Below, piece after piece: positions 35,323 to 44,767 of a stretch of 64,000 nucleotides of DNA. Where the stretch lies: contig CAVTZG010000013.1 in assembly GCA_963739135.1 (NCBI GenBank), forward strand, positions 434,001-498,000, in the 5' to 3' direction. Positions within the stretch are counted from its first letter, which is position 1, and each line of letters begins with the position of its first letter. The notes under the pieces were generated by a model that had not been told where the DNA came from, searched no databases, and saw only the letters and a program-made list of their open reading frames with translations. Position numbers and translations under genes: made by a program. Origin of the DNA: Palsa-504 sp963739135 (GTDB taxonomy: Bacteria; Actinomycetota; Actinomycetes; Streptosporangiales; Streptosporangiaceae).

Positions 35323-36660
35323 TCAGGACCCGGTCAGCCTGTGCTGCGTGACCACGATCAAGGCGGGCAGCATGACTGCCCCGAGCCCGGGCAGCAGCGT
35401 GGTCCAGATGCTGCGCCGCGGCGTGCCCAGCAGGATGATCAGCGCCAGCAGGTACACCTCGATGAAGGAGCGCAGATCGGCGTCCAGGCTGCTCCAGGTG
35501 CTGGGCGTGACGACGCAGATCTCGACCAGATACAAGACGAAGGCGAGCCGCTCGTGGACCGGCGCGCTCGTCGACCCCAGCGCGATCAGCGCCGCGACAC
35601 TGAGCAGGGCAAGAATCGCTACTTCCAGGAGCCACAGGTCGTACTGGTCAAACTGATGCACGTTGAGGTGCGCTAGGGCCGACTTCAGCGCGCTCAGCGG
35701 CGCGATGAACGGCGCGCCCGCGTTGCGCCCGCCGTCGGCCAGCAGCGGGATGCTCCCGGTGGCCGCCTTCACCACCACCTGCCAGGCCGCGAAGACCACC
35801 GACGGCACCACCCACGGCAGGTCGTCACGGCCGGGTCGGTGCTGGCTGGGTCCGGGCCGGCCGCGGACGATGCCGACGACCCGGACGATGGCTATGGCGG
35901 CCACGGCGACCATGACCGTTTCCCTGGTCAGCGCGCCGAAGGCCAGCAGCACGGCGGCCAGCACCTGGCGCCGGGCGCGGATCGCGAGTAGCCCGGCGAG
36001 CAGCAAGGCCGCGGCGAGCGGCTCGGCGGTGTCCCGGGACAGGCTGGTGATCAGGCCGAAATACCCGGCCAGCAGCAACCCGGCCAGCGCGTGCCGGCCG
36101 GCCTGCCGGGCGAAGATGGCGCCGAAGTAGGCCATGGCGCCGACGGCGGCGATGTTGACGGCGACCAGCGCCACCGGGACCAAGGAGTGCTGGCCCAGCG
36201 AGACCAGCCAGGTCAGCGCCGGATAGCCGATCCGCATGTACCGGTAGGGCCGGTCCATGGTGATGCCGTACGCCGTGTGGGACAGGTTCGCCGGATCCAG
36301 CGCCAGACGGTAGAAGAACTGGCCGTCATAGCCGTAGGTGGGCGCTATGGGGATGCCGGGCGGCACCTGAGCCGGCGCCGCGAAATGGCGTCCGACCAGG
36401 ATAAACCGGCCGATGTTGCCGTGCGCCCAGGTCTGCCAGCGGCCCAGCGCGAAGGCCAGCGCGGCCAGCAAGGCGATCAGGCCCGCCACGGCGGGGCGGT
36501 CCGTCCGCGACAGCAGCGACCGGCCCGTCCGCGGACCGGATCCCCCGGCGAGCCCGGGACCGGCCAGGCGGTCCAGCGCCCCGGCATCCGGGCCGTCCGG
36601 CATAGCGTCCTGCGCGGTCGGCGACCGGGTCGGCACATGCTCTTGACCAGGCATCGTCAT
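35323..36660 (-). CDS. Family-2 polytopic membrane protein (GT-C-like glycosyltransferase candidate)
   Basis: 445 residues with about ten hydrophobic segments. A conserved early extracytoplasmic loop reads TYGYDGQFFYRLALDPANLSHTAYG, followed by MDRPYRYMRIGYPALTWL and, later, SLSRDTAEPLAAALLLAGLLA and LTRETVMVAVAAIA. The same blocks occur in the protein at 39151-40452, so the two are paralogues. Topology with an acidic first loop and the neighbourhood suggest transfer of a lipid-linked sugar outside the membrane; no assay-level evidence. Start at 36660 or, better placed after GAGGA, at 36654. Confidence 0.72.
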   Translation of the reverse strand: MTMPGQEHVPTRSPTAQDAMPDGPDAGALDRLAGPGLAGGSGPRTGRSLLSRTDRPAVAGLIALLAALAFALGRWQTWAHGNIGRFILVGRHFAAPAQVPPGIPIAPTYGYDGQFFYRLALDPANLSHTAYGITMDRPYRYMRIGYPALTWLVSLGQHSLVPVALVAVNIAAVGAMAYFGAIFARQAGRHALAGLLLAGYFGLITSLSRDTAEPLAAALLLAGLLAIRARRQVLAAVLLAFGALTRETVMVAVAAIAIVRVVGIVRGRPGPSQHRPGRDDLPWVVPSVVFAAWQVVVKAATGSIPLLADGGRNAGAPFIAPLSALKSALAHLNVHQFDQYDLWLLEVAILALLSVAALIALGSTSAPVHERLAFVLYLVEICVVTPSTWSSLDADLRSFIEVYLLALIILLGTPRRSIWTTLLPGLGAVMLPALIVVTQHRLTGS

Positions 36661-36844
36661 TCCTCGTGAGGGGCGACCCGGGCCCGGGCGCGCCGCCGCC
36701 CTTGCATCGCTGCGAGAGCTCATCCTAGCGTGCGGGCGCTCGCGCGGCGGGATGCTTCACCCCAGCGCGGTAAGGTAATGCGCCAGAGACTTAGTGGGGG
36801 GCGTCGGCTTGATGGCCTGCCGTGATCAGCCGGAGGTGTGTGCG
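36661..36844. promoter_or_regulatory. Divergent region upstream of the nucleotide-sugar dehydrogenase
   Basis: Lies between a leftward membrane-protein gene and the rightward dehydrogenase-epimerase pair. A GGAGG at 36832-36836 serves the TTG start at 36845. No clear -10/-35 pair stood out. Confidence 0.4.
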
Positions 36845-38053
36845 TTGGCGAACTTTCCTGACCAATTCGACCGCGACGTTGTTGTCATCGGGGGATGCGG
36901 GCATGTCGGCCTGCCGCTGGCCCTCGCGTTCGCTGACCGCGGCGCCACCGTCGGCATCTACGACACCAGCGAGGCCTCGGTCGATACCGTGAACGCGGGC
37001 CGGATGCCGTTCGCCGAGGCCGGCGCGGATGAGGTACTGCTCCGGGCGCTCCAGGCCGGGCGCCTGCGTGTCTCGGCCGATCCGGCCATCGTGGCGACGG
37101 CTGAGCATGTAGTGGTGGTCATCGGCACACCGGTGGACGAGCACCTGAACCCCAAACAGGCGGCGATCACCAGGGCGCTCGGCGGGTGCTCGGATTATCT
37201 GCGCGACGGCCAGCTCCTCGTCTTGCGCAGCACCGTGTTCCCCGGCGTGACGGCGCTGGTGGAAAAGATGATGGCCCGGCTCGGGCTGCAGATAGAGGTC
37301 GCATTCTGCCCGGAGCGGATCGCCGAGGGCAAGGCGATGACCGAGCTTTTCAAGCTGCCGCAGATCGTCTCGTCGCGCACGCCGAGCGGGACCAAACGGG
37401 CCTCCGCGCTGTTCGGCAGGCTGACCGGCAAGCTGGTGGTGATGTCGCCGGAGGAGGCCGAGCTGGCCAAGCTATTCACCAACGTCTGGCGCTACATCAA
37501 GTTCGCCACCGCCAACCAGCTGTACATGATGGCGAACGAGCAGGGCCTGGACTTCGACCGGATCCGTCGCGGGCTGGCCGAGGACTACCCGCGGGCCGCG
37601 GACATGCCCGCCGCGGGCTTCGCGGCCGGGCCTTGCCTGTTCAAGGACACCATGCAGCTGGCCGCCTTCAACCACAACAACTTCCCGCTCGGGCACGCGG
37701 CGATGGCGGTCAACGAGGGCCTGCCGCTGTACGTCGTGCACCGGCTGGAGGGACGGTTCGACCTGGCGTCGATGACGGTCGGGATCCTGGGCATGGCGTT
37801 CAAGGGGGGCTCGGACGACATCAGGTCCAGCCTCTCCTACAAACTCAAGCGGATCCTGGCGTTCAAGGCAGGCGCCGTCTTGTGTACCGACCCGTACGTG
37901 ACCGTCGACCCCGGCCTGCTGCCGCTCGAGGAGGTGCTGGCCCGGTCGGACCTGCTCGTCGTGGGGGCGCCGCATCCCGAGTACCGCGGCCTGGTGACCG
38001 ACAAGCCGGCCGCTGACATCTGGGACATATTGGGGAACGGCGTAAGAGTATGA
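36845..38053 (+). CDS. Nucleotide-sugar dehydrogenase (UDP-glucose/UDP-ManNAc dehydrogenase family)
   Basis: 402 residues. The N-terminal Rossmann domain has VVIGGCGHVGLPLALAFADRG. The middle has VVVIGTPVDEHLNP, VFCPERIAEGK-type FCPERIAEGKAM (about residue 158) and the KLFTNVWRYIKFATANQ helix. The catalytic cysteine lies in AGFAAGPCLFKDT (about residue 262). The C-terminal UDP-binding domain has GMAFKGGSDDIRSS. It oxidises a nucleotide sugar to the uronic acid using two NAD. TTG 36845 is chosen over upstream GTGs because GGAGG lies eight bases before it. Followed after 13 bases by an epimerase gene. Confidence 0.87.
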   Translation: MANFPDQFDRDVVVIGGCGHVGLPLALAFADRGATVGIYDTSEASVDTVNAGRMPFAEAGADEVLLRALQAGRLRVSADPAIVATAEHVVVVIGTPVDEHLNPKQAAITRALGGCSDYLRDGQLLVLRSTVFPGVTALVEKMMARLGLQIEVAFCPERIAEGKAMTELFKLPQIVSSRTPSGTKRASALFGRLTGKLVVMSPEEAELAKLFTNVWRYIKFATANQLYMMANEQGLDFDRIRRGLAEDYPRAADMPAAGFAAGPCLFKDTMQLAAFNHNNFPLGHAAMAVNEGLPLYVVHRLEGRFDLASMTVGILGMAFKGGSDDIRSSLSYKLKRILAFKAGAVLCTDPYVTVDPGLLPLEEVLARSDLLVVGAPHPEYRGLVTDKPAADIWDILGNGVRV

Positions 38054-38066
38054 CCGAGCGTCCTTG

Positions 38067-39092
38067 ATGGAGCGGGTGCTGGTCAGCGGATCCGCGGGCT
38101 TCATCGGCGGGTACGTCGCGGCGGAGCTGCTCAAGCGCGGCTACGAGGTGATCGGCATCGATAACTTCTCCAAATACGGGAAGGTCAGGAAGTCCTACGG
38201 CGACCACCCGCGGTACCGGTTCGTCGAGGGCGACGCCCGTGATACGGAGCTGATGACGGAACTGCTGGACGGCTGCGATCACTTCATCGCGGGCGCCGCG
38301 ATGATCGGCGGCATCTCCTACTTCCACACGTATCCCTACGACCTGCTGGCCACGAACGAGCGGATCATCGCGGCGTCCTGCGACGCGGCCATCGCCGCGC
38401 ACCGCCACGGCCGGTTGCGCAAGGTCACCTACGCGTCCTCGTCGATGGTGTTCGAGAGCGCCGACGAATGGCCGTCCTATGAGGGGCAGCAGCGGCAGAT
38501 ACCGCCGCCCATGTCGTCCTACGGGTTCCAGAAACTGGCCGTGGAGTACTTCGCTCGCGCCGCCTGGGACCAGTACCGGCTCCCGTTCACGCTGGTACGG
38601 CCGTTCAACTGCGTGGGCATCGGCGAGAGCCGGGCCGTCGGTGGCGAACAGATCCCGTCCGGCAACGTCAAACTGGCGATGAGCCACGTGGTTCCCGACC
38701 TGGTCCAGAAGGTGCTCAAGGGCCAGGATCCGCTGCACATCCTCGGCTCCGGCGACCAGGTACGCCACTACACCTACGGCGGTGATCTGGCCGTCGGCCT
38801 GGTCACCGCGATGGAGCGGGAGGAGGCCCGCAACGAGGACTTCAATCTGTCCACGGCGGAGAGCACGACCGTGCGTCAGCTGGCCGGGCTCATCTGGCGC
38901 AAGATCAAAGGCGACCGCGTCCCGCTAAGGCTGGCCCACGACCAGCCGTTCGAATACGACGTCCAGCGCCGCGTGCCCGACACAGAGAAGGCCAAGAAGA
39001 TCCTCGGCTTCGAGGCCACCACCACGCTCGACGAGACCCTGGACGAGGTCATTCCCTGGATCGACGCCGCCATCAGGGCCGGAACCATCTGA
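38067..39092 (+). CDS. NAD-dependent nucleotide-sugar epimerase/dehydratase
   Basis: 341 residues, extended SDR. VLVSGSAGFIGGYVAAEL is the NAD-binding motif; VTYASSSMVFES and SSYGFQKLAVEYF supply the catalytic Ser and Tyr-Lys; RPFNCVGIGES and the late DVQRRVPDTEKAKKILGF fit UDP-sugar epimerases. It probably acts on the product of the preceding dehydrogenase. ATG 38067 follows an adjacent TTG and gives MERVLVSG. Confidence 0.86.
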   Translation: MERVLVSGSAGFIGGYVAAELLKRGYEVIGIDNFSKYGKVRKSYGDHPRYRFVEGDARDTELMTELLDGCDHFIAGAAMIGGISYFHTYPYDLLATNERIIAASCDAAIAAHRHGRLRKVTYASSSMVFESADEWPSYEGQQRQIPPPMSSYGFQKLAVEYFARAAWDQYRLPFTLVRPFNCVGIGESRAVGGEQIPSGNVKLAMSHVVPDLVQKVLKGQDPLHILGSGDQVRHYTYGGDLAVGLVTAMEREEARNEDFNLSTAESTTVRQLAGLIWRKIKGDRVPLRLAHDQPFEYDVQRRVPDTEKAKKILGFEATTTLDETLDEVIPWIDAAIRAGTI

Positions 39093-39150
39093 ACGTGATG
39101 GTCCGCGGCGCTACCCGGCGCCCGTAGTGGGCCCGGGCGGTCCCCATCCC

Positions 39151-40452
39151 TCACATGTACAGGATGCGCCGCCGCGCGACCACCAGCAGCACCGGGATGA
39201 CGCAGGCCACGAGCAGGCCCAGGTACCGCCCGGACAAATACCGCCGCGGGGTGGCGAGCAGCAGGATCAGCGCCAGCAGGAACGGCTCGACGAGCGAGCG
39301 CCCGTCGCCGAAGTCGCCGGCGGTGCCGCCCCAGATCTGGCTCGACAGCAGGCCGAGCTGGAGCGTGAAGAAGACAAAGGCCAGGCGCTCGTGCACCGGC
39401 GCGGTGGTGACGAACAGCACGGCCAGCCCGGCGAAGATGACCAGCCCCAGCGTGGCGAACTCGAGCAGGGCGATGTCGTTGGTGCCGAGGTGGCTGGTGT
39501 CGATGTGCGCGATCTCGTATTCCAGCGCGCGGACCATGGCCTGGAACGGCAGCGCGAGGTTCCGGCCGGTGTTCGCCAGCAGCGGGAACTCGCCTTTGAC
39601 CACGAAATTCACGGCGATTTCCACCACGCCGTACACCGCGGCCGGGATCACCCAGGTCAGATCGGCCAGGCCGGGGCTGGTCCGGCGGCGGACCAGGGCG
39701 ATGATCCGGGTGACGGCGATGCCGGCCGGGGCGAGCAGGATGGTCTCCCTGGTGATGCCGCCGAAGGTGAACAGCGCCGCGGCCAGCGCGTACATCAGGC
39801 GGGCCGAACGGGCCGGGGAGTCCGCCCGGCGGTAGGCGAGCAGGCCACCCAGCATGCAGGCCTCGGCCAGCGGTTCGGCGGTGTCCCGGCCCACGCTGAT
39901 GACCAGGCCGAAGTAGGCGGCGAAGGCGAGCCCCCACAGGGCGTGGCGGCCGGATTCACGGGCGAACATGCCGCCCAGGACGGCCATGGCCGCCACCGCC
40001 AGCAGGTTCACCGCCACCAGGACCACCGGCACGAGCCGGTGCTGGCCGGCCGACAGCACCCAGGCCACCAGCGGGTACCCGACGCGGGTGTACCGGTAGG
40101 ACTGGTCCATGGTGATGCCGAACGCCGTCTTGCTCCAGTCGAACGGGTCCAGCGCGAGCCGGTAGTAGAACTGGCCGTCGTAGCCCTGGGCCTGGACCAA
40201 GGGCAGCTTGGCGTCATGCGTGTAGGTGTGCCCGGCCATGATGAACAGGGTGAAGTGCCCCTTGGCCCAGATCTCCAGGCGGGCCAGGACGAACCCGAGC
40301 CAGCCGGCGAAGGCGATCACACCCGGCACCGCGGGCCGGTCCATCCTCGCCCACAGTGACGGTGCGGCTGGCCGGAGCGACCTGTCCTCTTCCGAGGTCG
40401 ACGTGAGCTGCAAGCGCGAGCCTCCACCAGGATGTCGCAGCGTGAAGGGCAA
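39151..40452 (-). CDS. Family-2 polytopic membrane protein (GT-C-like glycosyltransferase candidate)
   Basis: 433 residues, paralogue of the protein at 35323-36660. Shared blocks are QGYDGQFYYRLALDPFDWSKTAFG, MDQSYRYTRVGYPLVAWVLS, SVGRDTAEPLAEACMLGGLLA and ITRETILLAPAGIA. About ten membrane helices; ends just after a basic IPVLLVVARRRILYM. The divergent neighbour at 40555 is a family-1 protein, so each family-2 gene here is adjacent to a family-1 gene. This suggests the two families act together, for example as successive transferases. Confidence 0.73.
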   Translation of the reverse strand: MPFTLRHPGGGSRLQLTSTSEEDRSLRPAAPSLWARMDRPAVPGVIAFAGWLGFVLARLEIWAKGHFTLFIMAGHTYTHDAKLPLVQAQGYDGQFYYRLALDPFDWSKTAFGITMDQSYRYTRVGYPLVAWVLSAGQHRLVPVVLVAVNLLAVAAMAVLGGMFARESGRHALWGLAFAAYFGLVISVGRDTAEPLAEACMLGGLLAYRRADSPARSARLMYALAAALFTFGGITRETILLAPAGIAVTRIIALVRRRTSPGLADLTWVIPAAVYGVVEIAVNFVVKGEFPLLANTGRNLALPFQAMVRALEYEIAHIDTSHLGTNDIALLEFATLGLVIFAGLAVLFVTTAPVHERLAFVFFTLQLGLLSSQIWGGTAGDFGDGRSLVEPFLLALILLLATPRRYLSGRYLGLLVACVIPVLLVVARRRILYM

Positions 40453-40554
40453 ATTCTTGGCCAGGCGCGCGCAGCCTACCAGAGTGAGGCCCTACGCTGT
40501 GACAATCTGCAACGAACACCCGGCCAGACCCGGTGATGGCCCGGACGAGGGGAC
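40453..40554. promoter_or_regulatory. Divergent promoter region of the membrane-protein pair
   Basis: About 100 bases between opposite starts. GAGGGGA at 40547-40553 is the ribosome-binding site of the rightward GTG. TTGGCC and TACGCT-like hexamers are present, but no clear promoter. Confidence 0.35.
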
Positions 40555-42291
40555 GTGAGCGTGAAGGACGTGGTGGCTGCCGTACAGACGAGCGGCACGC
40601 CGGAGAAGTCGCCCGCCCCGGCCGGGACCCCTCGGCCCGCACCGTCCGCCCGCCGCCTGCTCGCCGCCGGGGCCGCCGTGGCGGCCGTGGCCCTGCTCTT
40701 CGTCGCCTACCTGCAGGTGTCGCGCACCTACCCGGAGAACTCCGACGAGTCCAACACGCTGCTCATGGCCTGGGACATGCTGCACGGCAACCTCTTGCTG
40801 CATGGCTGGTCCCTGTCGGACGTCTCGTTCTACACCACCGAGCTGCCGGAGTACGCGGTCCTCGAGCGGCTGTTCGGCCTGCATACCGGCACCGCCCACA
40901 TCGGTGTGGCGGTGACCTACACCCTGGTCCTGGTGCTCGCCGTGCTGCTGGCCCTGGGCCGTGCCGACCAGCGGGCGGCATCTGGCGGCCCTGCCCTGCC
41001 GCGGATGCTGCTGACGGCCGGCATCATGTTCGCCCCCCAGCTCGGGGTCGCGGTGTTCGTCCTGCTGCTGTCCGTCGGGCACATCGGCACCGCCGTGCCG
41101 CTCATGCTGACCTGGCTGGTGCTCGACCGGCTCGGCGGGGCCAGCACGGCCAGGGTGCGCTGGCTGGTCCCGGTCCTCGTCGGGCTGCTGCTGACCTGGG
41201 CGCTGATCGCCGACCCGCTGGTGCTCGTGGTCGGCGTCGTCCCGCTCGTGGCGGTATGCGCGATACGCGTGGCAGGTGCGGTGGCCGCCGAGCAGCGGAA
41301 GGCGGGCCGGGAACCGGGGGAGCGGGGATGGGCGCGGGCCAGCCTGCGGGCGAACGCCTGGCAGCTGTCACTGGCGGGCGCGGCGATCCTGGCCGAGGTG
41401 CTCGCCTCGCTGGTCGGCCGGCTGCTCCGGGCCAGCGGCGGGTTCATCCTGCATCCGGTGGGTTATCAGCTCGCGCCGGCGCATACCTGGCCCAAGCACG
41501 CCTGGGTGACCGCGCAGGGACTGCTGGCGCTGTTCGGCGCCAAGCCGGAAGGCCCCGCCGCGGCCATGGCCTTCGCCCTGGTCCACCTGGCCGGCGTGGC
41601 GCTCGTCGTATGGGCCATGTGGCGGGTGACGCGTCACTTCCTGAGCTGGCCCGACATGATCAGCCAGATCCTGCTCGTGGCGATCGTCGTCAACGTGGTG
41701 CTCTACGTGCCGAGCACGCTGGCCGACGCGACCGACCTGAACGCGCGGGAGTTCGCGGTGGTGCTGCCGTTCGGCGCGGTGCTGGCGGGCCGGACCCTGG
41801 CGGGCGGCCTGCGCGTGCGCGCGGGCCAGGGGCAGGGCTGGCCCGGCTGGCAGAAGTGGCTGGCCTCCGCCCTGCTGGCCGTCTATGCGGCCAGCCTCGG
41901 CTACGCGGCGGCGCAGCCCTCGGTGCCCCCGGCCAATCAGGAACTGGCGGAGTTCCTGGCTGCTCACCACCTGACCAAGGGCATCGGCGGGTACTGGCTA
42001 TCCAGCGTGGTCACCGTCGGCAGCGGCGGCGCCGTCACGGTCAGGGCGGTGACGCCGGCCAACCTGGAGCCGAACATGTGGGAGTCCAAGAGTTCCTGGT
42101 ACGACCCGGCTTCGCAGCGGGCGACGTTCCTGGTCACGGACAGCGGAGCCGGCTTCTTCAACTACTGGCAGCCCAAGGCGGCGGCCCTGGCCGCCCTGGG
42201 CCAGCCGGCGCGTATCTACCATTACGGCTCGTACACGATCTACGTCTGGGACAGGAACCTGCTGCCCCAGGTGGCCAGCGGCAGAGGGTAG
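40555..42291 (+). CDS. Family-1 polytopic membrane protein, copy D (intact)
   Basis: 578 residues, the only uninterrupted family-1 member in the window. Early loop YPENSDESNTLLMAWDMLHGN, then LSDVSFYTTELPEYAVLERLFGL, about eleven helices, the ARDLN-type loop LNAREFAVVLPFGAVLAG and a C-terminal extracytoplasmic region with GKGIGGYWL-like IGGYWLSSVVTV, SSWYDPASQRATFLV and IYHYGSYTIYVWDRNLL. Acidic residues in the first outer loop are compatible with a GT-C enzyme, but no named family is recognised with certainty. GTG start with GAGGGGA upstream. Confidence 0.78.
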   Translation: MSVKDVVAAVQTSGTPEKSPAPAGTPRPAPSARRLLAAGAAVAAVALLFVAYLQVSRTYPENSDESNTLLMAWDMLHGNLLLHGWSLSDVSFYTTELPEYAVLERLFGLHTGTAHIGVAVTYTLVLVLAVLLALGRADQRAASGGPALPRMLLTAGIMFAPQLGVAVFVLLLSVGHIGTAVPLMLTWLVLDRLGGASTARVRWLVPVLVGLLLTWALIADPLVLVVGVVPLVAVCAIRVAGAVAAEQRKAGREPGERGWARASLRANAWQLSLAGAAILAEVLASLVGRLLRASGGFILHPVGYQLAPAHTWPKHAWVTAQGLLALFGAKPEGPAAAMAFALVHLAGVALVVWAMWRVTRHFLSWPDMISQILLVAIVVNVVLYVPSTLADATDLNAREFAVVLPFGAVLAGRTLAGGLRVRAGQGQGWPGWQKWLASALLAVYAASLGYAAAQPSVPPANQELAEFLAAHHLTKGIGGYWLSSVVTVGSGGAVTVRAVTPANLEPNMWESKSSWYDPASQRATFLVTDSGAGFFNYWQPKAAALAALGQPARIYHYGSYTIYVWDRNLLPQVASGRG

Positions 42292-42361
42292 CGAACGCGC
42301 TGAAGGACGGCAAGGCCCCGCGGTGCTGTCATCACGGCACGACGGGACGTAGCCTTGGCGT

Positions 42362-43720
42362 GTGGATCGGCGAATCTTCGGGCTGGAAAACGAGTACGGC
42401 GTCACCTGTACCTTCCGTGGGCAGCGGCGGCTGTCACCGGATGAGGTGGCACGCTACCTGTTCCGGCGGGTGGTGTCCTGGGGCCGCAGCAGCAACGTCT
42501 TCCTCAGGAACGGGGCACGGCTCTACCTCGACGTGGGCAGCCATCCCGAATACGCCACCCCCGAGTGCGACAACGTCATGGATCTGGTGGCGCACGACAA
42601 GGCGGGCGAGCGGATCCTCGAGGGGCTGCTGGTCGACGCCGACCGGCGGCTGCGTGAAGAGGGCATCGCCGGCGACATCTACCTGTTCAAGAACAACACG
42701 GACTCGGCAGGCAACTCCTACGGCTGCCATGAGAACTACCTGGTCGGCAGGCACGGCGAGTTTGGCAGGCTGGCCGACATCCTGATCCCGTTCCTGGTCA
42801 CCAGGCAGGTCATCTGCGGCGCGGGCAAGGTGCTGCAGACGCCGCGGGGCGCCGTCTACTGCGTCAGCCAGCGGGCCGAGCACATCTGGGAGAGCGTGTC
42901 GTCGGCGACCACCAGGTCGCGTCCGATCATTAACACGCGGGACGAGCCGCACGCGGACGCCGAGCGGTTCCGGCGGCTGCACGTCATCGTGGGCGACTCC
43001 AACATGAGCGAGACCACGACGCTGCTCAAGGTGGGCTCGACCGACCTGGTGCTGCGGATGATCGAGGCCGGGGCGATGATGCGTGACCTGACCCTGGACA
43101 ACGCGATCCGGGCCATCCGCGAGGTCAGCCACGACATGACCGGGCGCAGCCGGGTCCGGCTGGCCAACGGGCGCGAGATGGGCGCCCTGGACATCCAGTA
43201 CGAGTACCTGAACCGGGCCAAGGACTTCACCCTCAAGGCCGGCCTCGACCCGATCAGCAAGCGCGTCCTCGACATGTGGGAACGGGCCCTGTCCGCCATC
43301 GAGACCGGCAACCTCGACATGATCGCGCGGGAGATCGACTGGGTCACCAAGTACCAGCTCATCGAGCGCTACCGGGCCCGGCACGACCTGCCGCTTTCCT
43401 CGCCGCGAGTCGCCCAGCTCGACCTGGCCTACCACGACGTGCACCGCGGCCGGGGCCTGTACTACCTGCTCCAGCGGGCCGGCGCGGTCGAGCGGGCCGC
43501 GCGCGACATCGACATCTTCGAGGCCAAGTCGGTTCCGCCGCAGACCACGCGGGCCAAGCTGCGCGGCGAGTTCATCCGCCGGGCCCAGGAAAAGCGGCGT
43601 GACTTCACCGTCGACTGGGTGCACCTGAAGCTGAACGATCAGGCGCAGCGGACCGTGCTGTGCAAGGACCCGTTCCGCTCTGTGGACGAAAGGGTGGAGA
43701 AGCTCATCGCCGGCATGTGA
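42362..43720 (+). CDS. pafA: Pup--protein ligase (proteasome accessory factor A)
   Basis: 452 residues, the family's normal length. The glutamine-synthetase-like fold is marked by RIFGLENEYGVTC at the start, YLDVGSHPEYATPEC (about residue 57), YLFKNNTDSAGNSYGCHENYLV (about residue 102) and RRDFTVDWVHLKL near the end. It ligates the C-terminal glutamate of Pup to lysines of target proteins using ATP, marking them for the bacterial proteasome. GTG start. Pup, dop and prcBA, usually just upstream, are absent; a glycan membrane-protein gene lies there instead. Confidence 0.97.
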   Translation: MDRRIFGLENEYGVTCTFRGQRRLSPDEVARYLFRRVVSWGRSSNVFLRNGARLYLDVGSHPEYATPECDNVMDLVAHDKAGERILEGLLVDADRRLREEGIAGDIYLFKNNTDSAGNSYGCHENYLVGRHGEFGRLADILIPFLVTRQVICGAGKVLQTPRGAVYCVSQRAEHIWESVSSATTRSRPIINTRDEPHADAERFRRLHVIVGDSNMSETTTLLKVGSTDLVLRMIEAGAMMRDLTLDNAIRAIREVSHDMTGRSRVRLANGREMGALDIQYEYLNRAKDFTLKAGLDPISKRVLDMWERALSAIETGNLDMIAREIDWVTKYQLIERYRARHDLPLSSPRVAQLDLAYHDVHRGRGLYYLLQRAGAVERAARDIDIFEAKSVPPQTTRAKLRGEFIRRAQEKRRDFTVDWVHLKLNDQAQRTVLCKDPFRSVDERVEKLIAGM

Positions 43721-43792
43721 CGCGGATGCCCCGAAGGCCGGGTAGCCTTCCCCCGGGGCCAACACTGACGTCCACCACCATTGAGGTTCTTC

Positions 43793-44767
43793 ATGCGCCG
43801 CCTTCTCGCGATCACCGTCCTGTTCATGCTGGCCGGCCTGACCCTCGCCGGCTGCGGTTCGTCTAAGCCCGCCGCGTCGTCGAGCCCGACCGCGAGCACG
43901 AATCCCAAAGCGAACAGCTCCGTCACCGTGGCCGGGAAGTTCGGCACGACCCCGCAGGTGAGCATCCCGAAGGTCGACGCTGACAACAAGCTCTTCGTCA
44001 GGACGGAAATTAGCGGCACCGGCAGTACGGTGACCAAGGCGGACGCCATGGCGGCGAACTTCGTCCTGTACTTCTGGGACGGGTCCAGCTCGGCGCTGAA
44101 GGCGAATACCTTCACCCTGAACCCGACGATGATCGGCGGCACTATGCTGCCCGGCCTGCAAACCGCGCTGGTCGGCAAGAAGATCGGCAGCCGGGTCCTG
44201 GCCGTGGTACCGCCCGCCGACGCTTACGGTACCGCCGGGGACGCTCAGCTCGGCATCTCGGCCACCACCACCATGGTGTTCGTCATCGACCTGATCAAGG
44301 CTTACCCGCTAACCTCGGGCGCGACCGGCACGACAGTCTCTGACGGCGGCGGCAGCCTGCCGACGGTCAGCGCGCATCCGGGCAGTACCCCCAAGCTCAC
44401 GTTCCCGTCCGCCACGCCGCCGTCGGGCCTGGTGGTCAAGACGCTGATCCGGGGGACCGGCCCGAAGGTGGCCAAGGGCCAGTACGTCATCACCCAGTAC
44501 GCCGGCTACATCTGGCGGACCAAGCAGGTCTTCGACTCCTCCTGGACCGATGGCTCGCCGTTCGGCTTCCTCATGGACGCGAACCCCGAGCAGGTCATCC
44601 CCGGCTGGGATGCCGGGCTGGCCGGCCAGACGGTAGGCAGCCGGGTGATGCTCATCGTCCCGCCGAAGGACGGCTACGGCAGCAGCGGGCAGTCCCAGGC
44701 GGGCATCAAGGGGACTGACACCCTGGTGTACGTGGTCGACATCATCGACGTGCTCAAGAAGTCCTAG
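43793..44767 (+). CDS. Lipoprotein with tandem FKBP-type peptidyl-prolyl isomerase domains
   Basis: 324 residues. A lipoprotein signal ends in LTLAGCGSS (Cys about residue 19), so it is probably anchored outside the membrane. A first FKBP-like domain (about 55-165) lacks several active-site aromatics (MLPGL where FKBPs have VIPGW). The second (about 195-322) keeps VFDSSW, QVIPGWDAGL and PPKDGYG and should be active. It may fold exported proteins. FKBP genes commonly follow pafA. ATG 43793 has GAGG six bases upstream. Its stop overlaps that of the convergent DUF3866 gene. Confidence 0.88.
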   Translation: MRRLLAITVLFMLAGLTLAGCGSSKPAASSSPTASTNPKANSSVTVAGKFGTTPQVSIPKVDADNKLFVRTEISGTGSTVTKADAMAANFVLYFWDGSSSALKANTFTLNPTMIGGTMLPGLQTALVGKKIGSRVLAVVPPADAYGTAGDAQLGISATTTMVFVIDLIKAYPLTSGATGTTVSDGGGSLPTVSAHPGSTPKLTFPSATPPSGLVVKTLIRGTGPKVAKGQYVITQYAGYIWRTKQVFDSSWTDGSPFGFLMDANPEQVIPGWDAGLAGQTVGSRVMLIVPPKDGYGSSGQSQAGIKGTDTLVYVVDIIDVLKKS

